NCBI RefSeq assembly: GCF_900129235.1
Contig: NZ_FQUV01000001.1
Span: forward strand, 248,001-312,000
Direction: 5' to 3'
DNA: 64,000 bases
DNA from: Litoreibacter ascidiaceicola
Lineage (GTDB): Bacteria > Pseudomonadota > Alphaproteobacteria > Rhodobacterales > Rhodobacteraceae
Shown here: positions 17,517 to 27,824 of the stretch, piece after piece
How the letters are laid out: each line of letters starts with the position of its first letter
How positions within the stretch are numbered: position 1 is the stretch's first letter
Notes under the pieces: model-generated
Databases searched by the model: none
What the model saw: only the letters and a program-made list of their open reading frames with translations
Told to the model about the DNA's origin: nothing
Program-made: the position numbers and the translations under genes

Positions 17517-18227
17517 ATGCAGGACCACGGACACAGCAAAGCCGAGATCGCCAAGCGGATTTCCGGCGAGGGTCAAGCCTCGCATCTGCGCGACATGATC
17601 TATGGCGGGATTGACGGCGCGGTGACGACATTTGCCATCGTCGCCGGAGTTCAGGGTGCAGGGCTGTCGCCGACCATCATCATCGCCTTAGGCATTGCCA
17701 ATGTGCTGGCGGACGGGTTTTCCATGGCGGCTGGCAACTATTCCGGCACCAAGGCCGATCTGGATGACCGCAACCGGCTGAGCGCGCTGGAGCATCGGCA
17801 CATCAAGGAATACCCTGAAGGTGAGCGCGAGGAGTTGCGCCAGATATTGGAACTCAAAGGCCTCAGCGGCGCGTTGCTGGAAGATGCGACGGACGCGATC
17901 ACCAACAATTCGGAAAAATGGGTGGAGATCATGCTGACCGATGAATACGGTTTGGCCCCGACACCCCCTGCCCCAATGAAGGCGGCCATCGCAACTTTCG
18001 CGGCGTTTCTGGTTGCAGGCATCGTACCGCTGTTGCCGTTCCTGCTGGGGTTGCCCAACCCGTTCCTGATCGCGGCCTGTGCCACGGCCTTGGTGTTCTT
18101 CGCCATCGGCACCGGCAAAAGCCGCTGGTCGCTGGCACCGTGGTGGCGGTCGGGGTTGGAAACACTTGCCATCGGCTCGACGGCCGCGGCGATTGCCTAT
18201 TTCGTCGGAACGATGTTCCACATCTAG
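17517..18227 (+). CDS. VIT1/CCC1-family transporter (putative Fe2+/Mn2+ exporter)
   Basis: This 236-aa membrane protein starts at ATG 17517 with GGAGGA upstream. The first helix region contains MIYGGIDGAVTTFAIVAGVQ and then NVLADGFSMAAGNYSGTK, the hallmark of the family. A cytoplasmic helical insert rich in E and R (about 85-145) carries likely metal-binding acidic residues, and three further membrane helices end the protein. Family members move Fe2+ or Mn2+ out of the cytoplasm. It is convergent with the EEP hydrolase gene, sharing a 4-base stop overlap. Confidence 0.9.
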   Translation: MQDHGHSKAEIAKRISGEGQASHLRDMIYGGIDGAVTTFAIVAGVQGAGLSPTIIIALGIANVLADGFSMAAGNYSGTKADLDDRNRLSALEHRHIKEYPEGEREELRQILELKGLSGALLEDATDAITNNSEKWVEIMLTDEYGLAPTPPAPMKAAIATFAAFLVAGIVPLLPFLLGLPNPFLIAACATALVFFAIGTGKSRWSLAPWWRSGLETLAIGSTAAAIAYFVGTMFHI

Positions 18228-18928
18228 ACGGGAGCGATGTCGCCCCAGATCGGTAGATGGTCCGACGCGCGGCGCGCCAATGGTCCTTCTTCGACGCCAG
18301 CGCTGCGCAACTCGAGGCCGCCACTTAAGGCAATCCGATCAAGCGAGGCGATCTGACGTCGCGCATGAAAGGATTGCCCTGGAATGTGAACCTCGAAGCG
18401 TCCCGCCAAAGGCTCCATGCCGCGGCGGGTCGACCATTCGTTGAAATCACCGATCAGGACCGTCGGGCGGTCCCTATCGGTCTGTTTCAGAATGGTCTCG
18501 AATTGCTGCACGCGGTTCCGCCGGATCAGGCCCAGATGCGCCGCGATCAAGTCCAGTTCGAACGGCCCGCCCAATGTCAGGCGCACCGCCCCGCGTGGCT
18601 CCAGGCCGGGCAGGTCCAGATGCGTCACCTTGCCAACCGAGATGCCCTTGCGCACCAGCACAGCATTGCCATGCCAGCCAAGCGCCACTGCGTTGCGGGC
18701 AATTGGTGCGACCTCGAAATCCGTCTCTCGTGAGATCAGGTCGCGTGCGAGGGCTGAGGGGCGTGCGCCGAGGCGCATATCGGCCTCTTGCAGAGCCACC
18801 ACATCGGCCTCCAAGCCGTTGATGACCTCAAGTATGCGCATCGGGTCACGCCTTTGATCCAGCCCACGCGCCTTGCGGATGTTGTAGCTGGCGACACGCA
18901 GCGTCGGGGATGACTTGAGGCGGCTCAT
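18224..18928 (-). CDS. Endonuclease/exonuclease/phosphatase (EEP) superfamily hydrolase
   Basis: This 234-aa metal-dependent phosphodiesterase-fold protein shows the EEP active-site series in order: ASYNIRKARG (about 13-22), ALQEAD (about 45), the middle AAHLGL (about 130), GDFNEW (about 160) and the terminal SDHLPIW (about 225). No signal peptide is visible. Members cleave phosphoesters in nucleic acids, phospholipids or inositol phosphates; in this family next to phospholipid genes some are phosphatases, but nothing nearby decides the substrate. Confidence 0.88.
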   Translation of the reverse strand: MSRLKSSPTLRVASYNIRKARGLDQRRDPMRILEVINGLEADVVALQEADMRLGARPSALARDLISRETDFEVAPIARNAVALGWHGNAVLVRKGISVGKVTHLDLPGLEPRGAVRLTLGGPFELDLIAAHLGLIRRNRVQQFETILKQTDRDRPTVLIGDFNEWSTRRGMEPLAGRFEVHIPGQSFHARRQIASLDRIALSGGLELRSAGVEEGPLARRASDHLPIWGDIAPV

Positions 18929-18979
18929 GCTTGATAGATAGGGTCAGGCTCCCCACGTTTGAAGAAGGAGGGCGTTCAC

Positions 18980-19636
18980 GTGGCATTTACATTGAAAAAC
19001 CAAAGCCCGTTGCTGTTGCTCATCTGGGGGCTGCTTCTGGCCGTGTCCCTGATCGCACTGGTCTTGGGCCGTTATTCCATGGCCTTCGTGGCCTTTGCGA
19101 CCTTTGGTTTGTCACTGGCCCCCAACCTGCTGGCGTCGCGCTTCAAGATTGCACTGCCCGTTCCGTTCGTTGTGGCGATCACAATGTTTCTCTTTGCCAC
19201 GGTCTTTCTCGGCGAGGCTTTCGATTTCTACGGGCGCTTCTGGTGGTGGGATATCGCGCTCCATGGAACCTCCGCCATCGGGTTCGGCCTCACCGGATTC
19301 TTGTTCGCGTTCATGCTGTTCGAAGGCGACCGTTTCGCGGCCCCGCACTGGGCGCTGGCGCTGATCGCGTTTTCGATTGCCATGACGACAGGAGCACTTT
19401 GGGAGGTATTCGAGTTCACCATGGACAGCCTGTTCGGGTTGAACATGCAGAAAACCGGCCTCGACGACACTATGGGCGATCTGATCGTTGACGCGATTGG
19501 CGGGGCATTGGGCTCCTTCGCGGGCTATCTTTATCTGACAGGATCGGACAAAGGCCTGCTGGCCCAGCCGATACGGCAATTTGTCGCCCTCAACCGAAGG
19601 CTCTACCTGAAGTCACGCAACAAACTGCGCAAATAG
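18980..19636 (+). CDS. YjdF/DUF2238-like integral membrane protein
   Basis: The start is placed at GTG 18980, which has AAGGAGG 7 bases upstream; the longer open frame begins at a TTG before that site. The 218-aa product has six to seven hydrophobic segments. Its conserved stretches DIALHGTSAIGFGLTGF and GALWEVFEFTMDSLFGLN followed by TGLDDTMGDLIVDAIGG match the DUF2238 (YjdF-like) family, whose buried His, Glu and Asp residues hint at a catalytic or ion-handling role. Function unknown. Confidence 0.78.
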   Translation: MAFTLKNQSPLLLLIWGLLLAVSLIALVLGRYSMAFVAFATFGLSLAPNLLASRFKIALPVPFVVAITMFLFATVFLGEAFDFYGRFWWWDIALHGTSAIGFGLTGFLFAFMLFEGDRFAAPHWALALIAFSIAMTTGALWEVFEFTMDSLFGLNMQKTGLDDTMGDLIVDAIGGALGSFAGYLYLTGSDKGLLAQPIRQFVALNRRLYLKSRNKLRK

Positions 19637-19643
19637 CGCCAAA

Positions 19644-19955
19644 CTATGATGCCATTCCAAACCGCCCCAGCAAGCGGCGCAGGTGGTCACGTTCTTCCAA
19701 CAGGTCCAGCGCCAGAGCAATTCCGGGCATGTTGATGCCAAGGTCACGCTCCAGCCTGCGGGCTTTCTTGGCCCGCAAAACGCTGATCTGGCTGAAGCTG
19801 TATTCCGCCTCTCCCGCACCATGCGGTTCCACGACGCCGTGCTGGATCAGCTCCACCACCCAAGCCTCGTCCGCGTCGCAAAAGCGGCACAGCTCGTGCA
19901 GGGTCAACTCGTCCACCAGATTGTCTTCGTCGCTATGTGATTTTGCCTTCTTCAT
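19644..19955 (-). CDS. cbpM: CbpM-like chaperone modulator (MerR-like fold)
   Basis: This 103-aa partner of the DnaJ-like CbpA has an N-terminal acidic segment, a short winged-helix-like region (TLHELCRFCDADEAWVVELI) and a helical C-terminus ending in a leucine-rich run. CbpM binds the J-domain of CbpA and inhibits it. The gene begins 3 bases after the cbpA stop, as expected for a toxin-like stoichiometric partner pair in one operon. Confidence 0.85.
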   Translation of the reverse strand: MKKAKSHSDEDNLVDELTLHELCRFCDADEAWVVELIQHGVVEPHGAGEAEYSFSQISVLRAKKARRLERDLGINMPGIALALDLLEERDHLRRLLGRFGMAS

Positions 19956-19958
19956 GGT

Positions 19959-20909
19959 CTAGGCCTCCATGCTTTTGCGCGGATCAAAACTCATTTCTTT
20001 CGCCATCTGCTCGTACAGCGCCTGCCCCGCCTGCGTTGTGGTGGGCGGGTTCACGATCTTCAGAACCGCATAAAGATCGCCGGCCAACTTGCCAGGAAGC
20101 CCGCGTCCCTTAAGGCGTAGCTTCTGGCCGGTGCGGGCGTTTTCGGGAATGGTGATCCCCACCTCGCCCCCCGGCGTTGGCATCGTGACTTTGCCGCCCA
20201 ATGCCGCCTCCCAAGGGGTTACGGGCAGATCGACATAGATATCGCGCCCGTCGATGCGGTAGGTCGGATGCGGCGCGAACGCCACCTCAAGGAACAAATC
20301 CCCCGCAGGTCCGCCACCAATCCCCGGAGAGCCTTTGCCCTTCAACCGGATATGCTGGCCTTCACGAACGCCTTTAGGGATTTTAACAGATACGTTGCGA
20401 TCTTTCAGCATCATCCGTCCTGCATCGTCCATTTCGGGAACCCGCATCGTTAAAACGCGGCTGGTGCCGTTGAACGCATCCCCGATATCTAGGGTCACGC
20501 GGGCATGTTGATCTTGCCCTGCGGCCCGCATGCCTGACGTCCGTCCCTCAGCCCGCGCGCCAGAGCGGAACAGGTTCTCGAAGAAGTCGCTAAAGGCCGC
20601 ATCCTCGGGACCGCCCGCACCATGCGGCGGGTCGGAAAACTGATAGCCCTGCTCCCAATCAGGCGGTGGTCGGAAGCCCTGCCCGCCCCTAGGCGGCTCT
20701 GCCCCGAGCGCATCATAGGCAGCGCGTTTCTCGGCGTCGCCCAAGACAGCAAAGGCTTCGCCAGCCTCCTTGAACTTGGCGTCCGCGTCTTGATCGGCAT
20801 TCACATCCGGATGATATTTTCGCGCCAGCTTGCGATAGGCTTTCTTTATCTCATCCTGAGTCGCCGTCCGGTCGACGCCCAGAGCCTTGTAATAGTCCTT
20901 GTAGTCCAT
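19959..20909 (-). CDS. cbpA: CbpA-type DnaJ co-chaperone
   Basis: This 316-aa Hsp40 protein starts at ATG 20909 (MDYKDYYKALGVDRTAT); upstream codons of the open frame do not resemble the family. The J-domain has the HPD motif (KYHPDVN, about 33-39). A Gly/Phe/Pro-rich linker follows (about 75-115) and then the C-terminal peptide-binding domain with GDLFLEVAF and a second beta-sandwich. The zinc-finger domain of DnaJ is absent, which defines the CbpA/DjlB type. It stimulates DnaK ATPase. Confidence 0.92.
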   Translation of the reverse strand: MDYKDYYKALGVDRTATQDEIKKAYRKLARKYHPDVNADQDADAKFKEAGEAFAVLGDAEKRAAYDALGAEPPRGGQGFRPPPDWEQGYQFSDPPHGAGGPEDAAFSDFFENLFRSGARAEGRTSGMRAAGQDQHARVTLDIGDAFNGTSRVLTMRVPEMDDAGRMMLKDRNVSVKIPKGVREGQHIRLKGKGSPGIGGGPAGDLFLEVAFAPHPTYRIDGRDIYVDLPVTPWEAALGGKVTMPTPGGEVGITIPENARTGQKLRLKGRGLPGKLAGDLYAVLKIVNPPTTTQAGQALYEQMAKEMSFDPRKSMEA

Positions 20910-21045
20910 AATCTGCGGATGCTCCGGTTGAATAGTCGCTTTGCAAGCAAGTGTATCACGGATTTTTCGCACGCGTATTGAGACATCGCAAACAGGACCC
21001 CCACCATTCGTGTTAGATTAAGCCAAACAGCCAAGAGGTTTTGAT

Positions 21046-21900
21046 ATGAAAAATGCAACCATCCTATCGATCATCGGAGCGAACTGCCCGACGGAGACCC
21101 TGTCACCCGTGGCCGATGCGGCGCGTGCACATAATCTTCATCTGGCCTACCTCGCGGTCGGTGCCATCCCGCAATTCCCGAATTTCGGCGTCGGCATGCT
21201 GCCCTATGGAAGCCCCGTCGTCCCTGATACGTGGCAAGAGTCGGTCCAGCAGGTGAATACCGACTTGAAGGCCAAACTTGACGAGGTCGAGGCCATGCTG
21301 GCCAAGGAAGGATTGTCGGGGGACGTGTCCTCGGTTTACGCAGAACCCGCAGGGCTGGCAGAGCTGGTCTCATGGCGCGCAAAAGTGTGTGACTTAGCCC
21401 TCATTTGCAACGGGTTGCGCAGCGAACCTCTGACGTTCAAGAACGTCCTTCACGGTCTGTTGTTCAACTCTGCGGCCCCTGTGGTCCTCAACGATAGCGC
21501 GGGCGTCAAAACCTTGTCGGCGAAAAATATTCTCGTGGCGTGGAACACAAGCCTGCCGGCCTCCCGCGCGGTCAAGCGTGCGATCCCTCTGCTCAAACAG
21601 GCTGAAAGCGTCACCATTGCGTGCTTTGACCCGAAAATGAGTGAATTGGCAGACGGTGAAAATCCGGGCTCCGACGTCGGGAAGTGGCTGACGCACCATG
21701 GCTGCAACGTCACGGTGGAACAGCATCCAAGCGGCGGCAAAGAGGTTGCCACTTGCATTTTGGAGCGTGCGGCGGAAGTCGGGACGGATTTGGTGGTTGC
21801 TGGGGCTTATGGCCACTCGCGGCTGCGCGAGAACCTGTTTGGTGGCACCACCGCCAGCCTGTCAGAACAAACAGACGTCGCCGTGTTTATGGCCCATTAA
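21046..21900 (+). CDS. Tandem universal stress protein (UspA family)
   Basis: This 284-aa cytoplasmic protein contains two Usp-type alpha/beta domains. The first half (1-140) is divergent. The second (about 160-284) opens with NILVAWNTSLPASRAVKRAI and ends with the nucleotide-binding pattern VVAGAYGHSRLRENLFGGTT, close to the ATP-binding G-x2-G-x9-G-S/T consensus. Usp proteins help survival under starvation or oxidative stress. It shares a strong bidirectional terminator with the convergent katG. Confidence 0.9.
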   Translation: MKNATILSIIGANCPTETLSPVADAARAHNLHLAYLAVGAIPQFPNFGVGMLPYGSPVVPDTWQESVQQVNTDLKAKLDEVEAMLAKEGLSGDVSSVYAEPAGLAELVSWRAKVCDLALICNGLRSEPLTFKNVLHGLLFNSAAPVVLNDSAGVKTLSAKNILVAWNTSLPASRAVKRAIPLLKQAESVTIACFDPKMSELADGENPGSDVGKWLTHHGCNVTVEQHPSGGKEVATCILERAAEVGTDLVVAGAYGHSRLRENLFGGTTASLSEQTDVAVFMAH

Positions 21901-21921
21901 GACCTGTAAGACGGCAAAAAG

Positions 21922-21951
21922 CCCCCGCGCAGCCAGACAGCCGCGCGGGGG
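21922..21951. terminator. Bidirectional rho-independent terminator, usp / katG
   Basis: CCCCCGCGC and GCGCGGGGG form a perfect 9-bp GC stem with a 12-nt loop. It is preceded by AAAAA on the plus strand, which reads as a U-run for leftward transcripts, and followed by TTATTCTT for rightward ones. It lies between the convergent stops at 21900 and 21958. Confidence 0.85.
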
Positions 21952-21957
21952 TTATTC

Positions 21958-24237
<2,280 letters not shown>

Positions 24238-24239
24238 TT

Positions 24240-24289
24240 ATAGGCGTTAAAATCTATAGTTAAAATTTGTATTTTCTAATTATATCTAT
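24240..24289. promoter_or_regulatory. Putative OxyR-binding region, katG / oxyR
   Basis: The AT-rich gap before oxyR contains ATAG (24240-24243), CTAT (24254-24257) overlapping a second ATAG (24256-24259), and CTAT (24286-24289). OxyR sites are built from ATAG/CTAT elements spaced by about one helical turn. Spacing here departs from the E. coli consensus, so exact contacts are uncertain. Confidence 0.5.
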
Positions 24290-24300
24290 AACTTCTGATT

Positions 24301-25245
24301 ATGAGTCAGATCACCTTGAAACATCTCAAATACTTCGAAGCACTTGCCCATCACGGCCATTTCGGGCGGGCTGCCGATGTGTGCTCGATTTCGCAACCCG
24401 CGCTGTCTGTGCAGATGAAAGAGCTGGAGCAAATCCTCGGCGCGCCGCTGGTCGAACGCAGCACCCGCAAGATACGCCTGACCCGACTGGGTGAAGAGTT
24501 CGCCATCCGCGCCCGCGAGGTGCTGCGTTCCGTGGACGAGCTAAGCGACCTTGCCCGCGCCTCCCGAAACGAGCTGTCCGGTCCGTTCCGCATCGGTATC
24601 ATCCCGACGATTGCACCGTACCTGTTGCCTGCCTTCGTCAAACGCCTGTCGAAACACCACCCTGATCTGGATCCGCACCCGCGCGAGGCCGTCACGCAAC
24701 GCCTGATCGACGATCTGCTGGACGGGCGGCTCGATGCGGCAATCGTCGCCCTTCCGGTATCGGAGGCATCCCTGACCGAGGTGGCCCTGTTCGACGAGGA
24801 CTTCGTGTTGGTGCGCCCTCTTGCTGACGCCGACAAACCTGTCCCCAGCTCTGACAAGCTGCGTGAAATGCGGCTGCTTTTGCTAGAGGAAGGCCACTGC
24901 TTCCGCGATCAGGCGATTTCGTATTGCAACCTGTCGTCATCCCTGCCGCGCGACTTGATGGAGGCGAGTTCGCTCTCGACCTTGGTCCAAATGGTCGGTG
25001 CGGGCATTGGCGTCACTTTGATCCCCGAGATGGCAGTGCCAATCGAGACCCGCTCCGCCGCTGTGTCTGTCGCGCGACTGCCCAAGCCCCAACCCTCCCG
25101 CACAATCGGCATGGTGTGGCGCAACACCAACCCTTTGGCCGACCACCTGACGGGCATTGCGGAGTTGTTCCGTGACGTGGGAACAAGCCAAGCGAAGTCA
25201 TTTAACAACCCAGTTGCAGATAGAGCACGACACCATGACCATTAA
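24301..25245 (+). CDS. oxyR: OxyR, LysR-type hydrogen-peroxide sensor
   Basis: This 314-aa regulator has the LysR helix-turn-helix (residues 1-60, HFGRAADVCSISQPALSVQMKELE) and a periplasmic-binding-like sensor domain. It can be named because the redox cysteine pair is present: GHCFRDQAISYC, Cys200 and Cys209, nine residues apart as in E. coli OxyR Cys199/Cys208. H2O2 forms the disulfide and converts OxyR to an activator. The gene is divergent from katG, its classical target. The last 11 bases overlap the start of the aroE-like gene, so the two are probably co-transcribed. Confidence 0.95.
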   Translation: MSQITLKHLKYFEALAHHGHFGRAADVCSISQPALSVQMKELEQILGAPLVERSTRKIRLTRLGEEFAIRAREVLRSVDELSDLARASRNELSGPFRIGIIPTIAPYLLPAFVKRLSKHHPDLDPHPREAVTQRLIDDLLDGRLDAAIVALPVSEASLTEVALFDEDFVLVRPLADADKPVPSSDKLREMRLLLLEEGHCFRDQAISYCNLSSSLPRDLMEASSLSTLVQMVGAGIGVTLIPEMAVPIETRSAAVSVARLPKPQPSRTIGMVWRNTNPLADHLTGIAELFRDVGTSQAKSFNNPVADRARHHDH

Positions 25246-26065
25246 ACTCGGACTGATTGGGGATAATATCGCCGCATCAAAGGCCCCTCACCTGCACCGA
25301 ACAGCAGGGCAGCTAACAGGGGTAGAGGTCACCTATGACCGCCTCGTCCCCAAAGAGATGGGCCTGACCTTCGAAGAGGTTTTCGCACAGGCGCAAGCCA
25401 GCGGGTTTCGCGGGCTCAACGTGACCTACCCGTATAAAGAGCTGGTGGTGAAGAAGGTCACCGTGACCGATCCCTTGGTGCGTGCGATTGGCGCGGTGAA
25501 TACGGTTGTGTTCACGCCAGATGGACCACAAGGACACAACACCGATTACAGTGGCTTCGTGCGGGCCTACCGCTCTACGCGCGACGAAAACCCCGGGAAG
25601 GTCTGCCTGATCGGGACAGGAGGCGTCGGCAAGGCAGTCGCGTTCGGCCTGATCGCGTTGAACGCGAGAGAAATCCGCCTTGTCGATCTCGACGGTGATA
25701 AAGCGCGCGAGCTGGCCGAGGCGTTGATCGCCTTTGCCCCTGACATCCACGTTACAGTCTCCTCAGACGTGATCACCGCCGCGCAAGGTGCGGGCGGTAT
25801 AATCAACTGCACACCGCTGGGCATGGGCGGCATTGGTGGCACCCCCCTGCCCGCCGACGCGATGCGCGGTGCGTCTTGGGCCTTCGATGCAGTTTATACC
25901 CCTGTCGATACCAACTTCCTGCAAGATGCGACGCACGCAGATCTACGCATCATTTCCGGCTACGAGCTGTTCTTTGGCCAAGGTGTCGACGCTTGGGATA
26001 TCTTCACCGGTATCGCCATAGATCACGCAGCACTTCGTGCTGCCATTCAAGGCGACGCGCTATAA
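25235..26065 (+). CDS. Shikimate/quinate dehydrogenase-like protein (AroE family)
   Basis: This 276-aa NAD(P)-binding protein has the AroE architecture. The substrate-domain motif NVTYPYKELV (Lys about 68) and NTDYSGFV (Asp about 103) provide the catalytic Lys/Asp pair. The dinucleotide motif GTGGVGKAVAF is at about 127 and a late GYELFFGQGVDAWDIFTG segment follows. The shikimate-binding S-x-S of true AroE is replaced by S-K-A (AASKAPHLHR), which suggests a different hydroxy acid substrate such as quinate or an aminoshikimate relative. The ATG overlaps the oxyR 3' end by 11 bases. Confidence 0.85.
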   Translation: MTIKLGLIGDNIAASKAPHLHRTAGQLTGVEVTYDRLVPKEMGLTFEEVFAQAQASGFRGLNVTYPYKELVVKKVTVTDPLVRAIGAVNTVVFTPDGPQGHNTDYSGFVRAYRSTRDENPGKVCLIGTGGVGKAVAFGLIALNAREIRLVDLDGDKARELAEALIAFAPDIHVTVSSDVITAAQGAGGIINCTPLGMGGIGGTPLPADAMRGASWAFDAVYTPVDTNFLQDATHADLRIISGYELFFGQGVDAWDIFTGIAIDHAALRAAIQGDAL

Positions 26066-26095
26066 TCAAATCTGCCGCTCTTGATCTGTGACCGC

Positions 26096-26605
26096 CTAAG
26101 CCGGCTCCATCGTCGCCTCGACCCATTCGACCAAAGCCTCAGCGTTTGGCTCTACCATTTGGGCGCACCCGTCGGTAAATTCCAGGAACGCGTGCTCGCT
26201 GAGCCCGTTTGTTCCAACAAGAACCGGAACGCCGAGCGAAATGGCCTCCGCTATAATATCCCTGAAGCCACGTCCGTCGGCCTCGTGCTTGCCGAACTTG
26301 TTGACGATCAGCACATCCGCCCCCGCCCGAAGCTGCTGCGTGGCCATGCCAACGGCGCGTTCCAGCGCGTCGGGGTCAAGGCGACATCCATGCGACTCCT
26401 TGCCAAGGCTTTGCGAAATCCGGATGGCAGGCCCGTCTGGAAGCACCAGTACATCCATATCACACGGGCCGTCGCAGACCCGTTCGGTATTCACCTGAAC
26501 GGTGCCGCACAAGCGCAGCCCCTTGCCAGCGAGTGTTTCGGCAAGCGTTGCCAGCATCAAGTCCGTGTCGCCGCGACCGGGCGCGATTGTGTAAGCAATG
26601 TTCAT
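26096..26605 (-). CDS. DUF2478 domain protein
   Basis: This 169-aa protein belongs to DUF2478, a P-loop-like family often found with molybdate transport or molybdoenzyme genes. It opens with MNIAYTIAPGRGDTDLMLATLA, a degenerate nucleotide-binding loop, and contains DVLIVNKFGKHEADGRGFRD (about 98-117), the most conserved family stretch. Its placement as the last gene of the nitrate-reductase unit, a molybdoenzyme, fits a molybdenum or NTP role. Biochemical function is unknown. Confidence 0.82.
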   Translation of the reverse strand: MNIAYTIAPGRGDTDLMLATLAETLAGKGLRLCGTVQVNTERVCDGPCDMDVLVLPDGPAIRISQSLGKESHGCRLDPDALERAVGMATQQLRAGADVLIVNKFGKHEADGRGFRDIIAEAISLGVPVLVGTNGLSEHAFLEFTDGCAQMVEPNAEALVEWVEATMEPA

Positions 26606-26653
26606 ATGCTCAGCCTTCCTGCAAAGAGAGAGAGTTAAAGAGGTTATTCCGGC

Positions 26654-27271
26654 TCACGACTGAGCCTCCGACTGAAAGTGACCGGGGCCGACGGTGCAAT
26701 CGAGGTCGCGCAGCAGGCCGTTCTTCAGGCCGTAGATCAAGCCGTGAATGCGCACGCCAACACCGGCTTTCCACGAGCGTTGGATAATCGGCGTCTCGGC
26801 AATCCGCCGGACACCTTCGATCACGTTCAATTCCGCCAGCCTGTCCTGCCCCAGCTCTGCATTGGCCAGCGTCGATAGATCAACCGCATAGGACCGCGCC
26901 AAGCGCCGGATGGGTTCCAGCCAATGGTCGGCCAAGCCGTGCGGCAGATCATCCGTCGCCGCTTTCACGCCACCGCAGCCATAATGGCCGCAGACGATCA
27001 CCTCGCGGATATTTAGTGCATCGACCGCGAACTCCAGCGACGACAACAGGTTCATATCCGTCGAATGAACCACATTCGCGACGTTGCGGTGAACGAATAC
27101 CTCGCCGGGATCAAGCCCTGCGACGACATTGGCCGGCACGCGGCTGTCCGAGCAGCCGATCCAGAAGAATTCCGGCGTCTGGCGCGTGGCGAGGCGGGCA
27201 AAGTAGCCCGGCTCCTCTTCATTGCGCTGGCGCGACCACTGCGCATTCCGGTCAAGAAGGGTTTTTAGCAT
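26654..27271 (-). CDS. Beta-class carbonic anhydrase
   Basis: This cytoplasmic zinc enzyme interconverts CO2 and bicarbonate. The 205-aa protein carries the zinc-binding set of plant/bacterial beta-CAs: Cys and Asp-Arg in WIGCSDSRVPAN (about 38-49) and the second pair in VCGHYGCGGVKAA (about 93-105, His and Cys). It begins 4 bases after the hemerythrin gene stop, so the two are co-transcribed at the tail of the nar unit. Confidence 0.94.
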   Translation of the reverse strand: MLKTLLDRNAQWSRQRNEEEPGYFARLATRQTPEFFWIGCSDSRVPANVVAGLDPGEVFVHRNVANVVHSTDMNLLSSLEFAVDALNIREVIVCGHYGCGGVKAATDDLPHGLADHWLEPIRRLARSYAVDLSTLANAELGQDRLAELNVIEGVRRIAETPIIQRSWKAGVGVRIHGLIYGLKNGLLRDLDCTVGPGHFQSEAQS

Positions 27272-27275
27272 GGCG

Positions 27276-27806
27276 CTATCCTATCACACGGTGGAGCCCA
27301 CGCCGCTCAAGCATGTGCCGCCGCATTTTATCAAGGTCATTTGCCTTCAAGCGGACCCGCGCGATGGGCAGCAAAATTGCATTCTCGACGCTTATATGAC
27401 TGCGGGCATGCGACGCGAAGTTCCGGATCATCCGGCGGGTCCGCTGCGACATCGGCGTCGCCTTGCCCAGAAGCGAGACAATCGCCGGAAGGTCGACCAT
27501 CGCATGGCCATGGTTGGAGTGCAGTCGCGTGATCACGTCGTCGATCCGGTCTTCGGCCTTGCACCGCAAACGCATCAGCGGAACCAGGTCCTCGTTCTCG
27601 TCTTGTAGATGCAAGGGAAGCTCTTCCTTCAAATAGGTGATGACGGTTGTCACGTCCGCGGCCTCTGGGGCCGCGGACTGGGCTATCTGGTCAAGCAGAT
27701 CACAGATACCACGTTCGCGGGTGTTGTCTTCCACCAGAAAATCCAGTGGATTTCCAAGCTCCCGTGCTGAATGGAAATATCCAATTCTTCGATGTGAGCC
27801 GGTCAT
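27276..27806 (-). CDS. Hemerythrin HHE-domain protein
   Basis: This 176-aa all-helical protein is predicted to bind a non-haem di-iron site. The histidine/glutamate series is visible along four helices: LVEDNTRERGICDLLDQI, ELPLHLQDENEDLVP (about 60-75), LHSNHGHAMVDL (about 95-106) and ARSHISVENAILLP (about 134-147). Such proteins sense or store O2 or NO, which suits a denitrification setting. It lies 18 bases after the parvulin gene. Confidence 0.85.
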   Translation of the reverse strand: MTGSHRRIGYFHSARELGNPLDFLVEDNTRERGICDLLDQIAQSAAPEAADVTTVITYLKEELPLHLQDENEDLVPLMRLRCKAEDRIDDVITRLHSNHGHAMVDLPAIVSLLGKATPMSQRTRRMIRNFASHARSHISVENAILLPIARVRLKANDLDKMRRHMLERRGLHRVIG

Positions 27807-27824
27807 GAAGTCACCCTCGGATCG

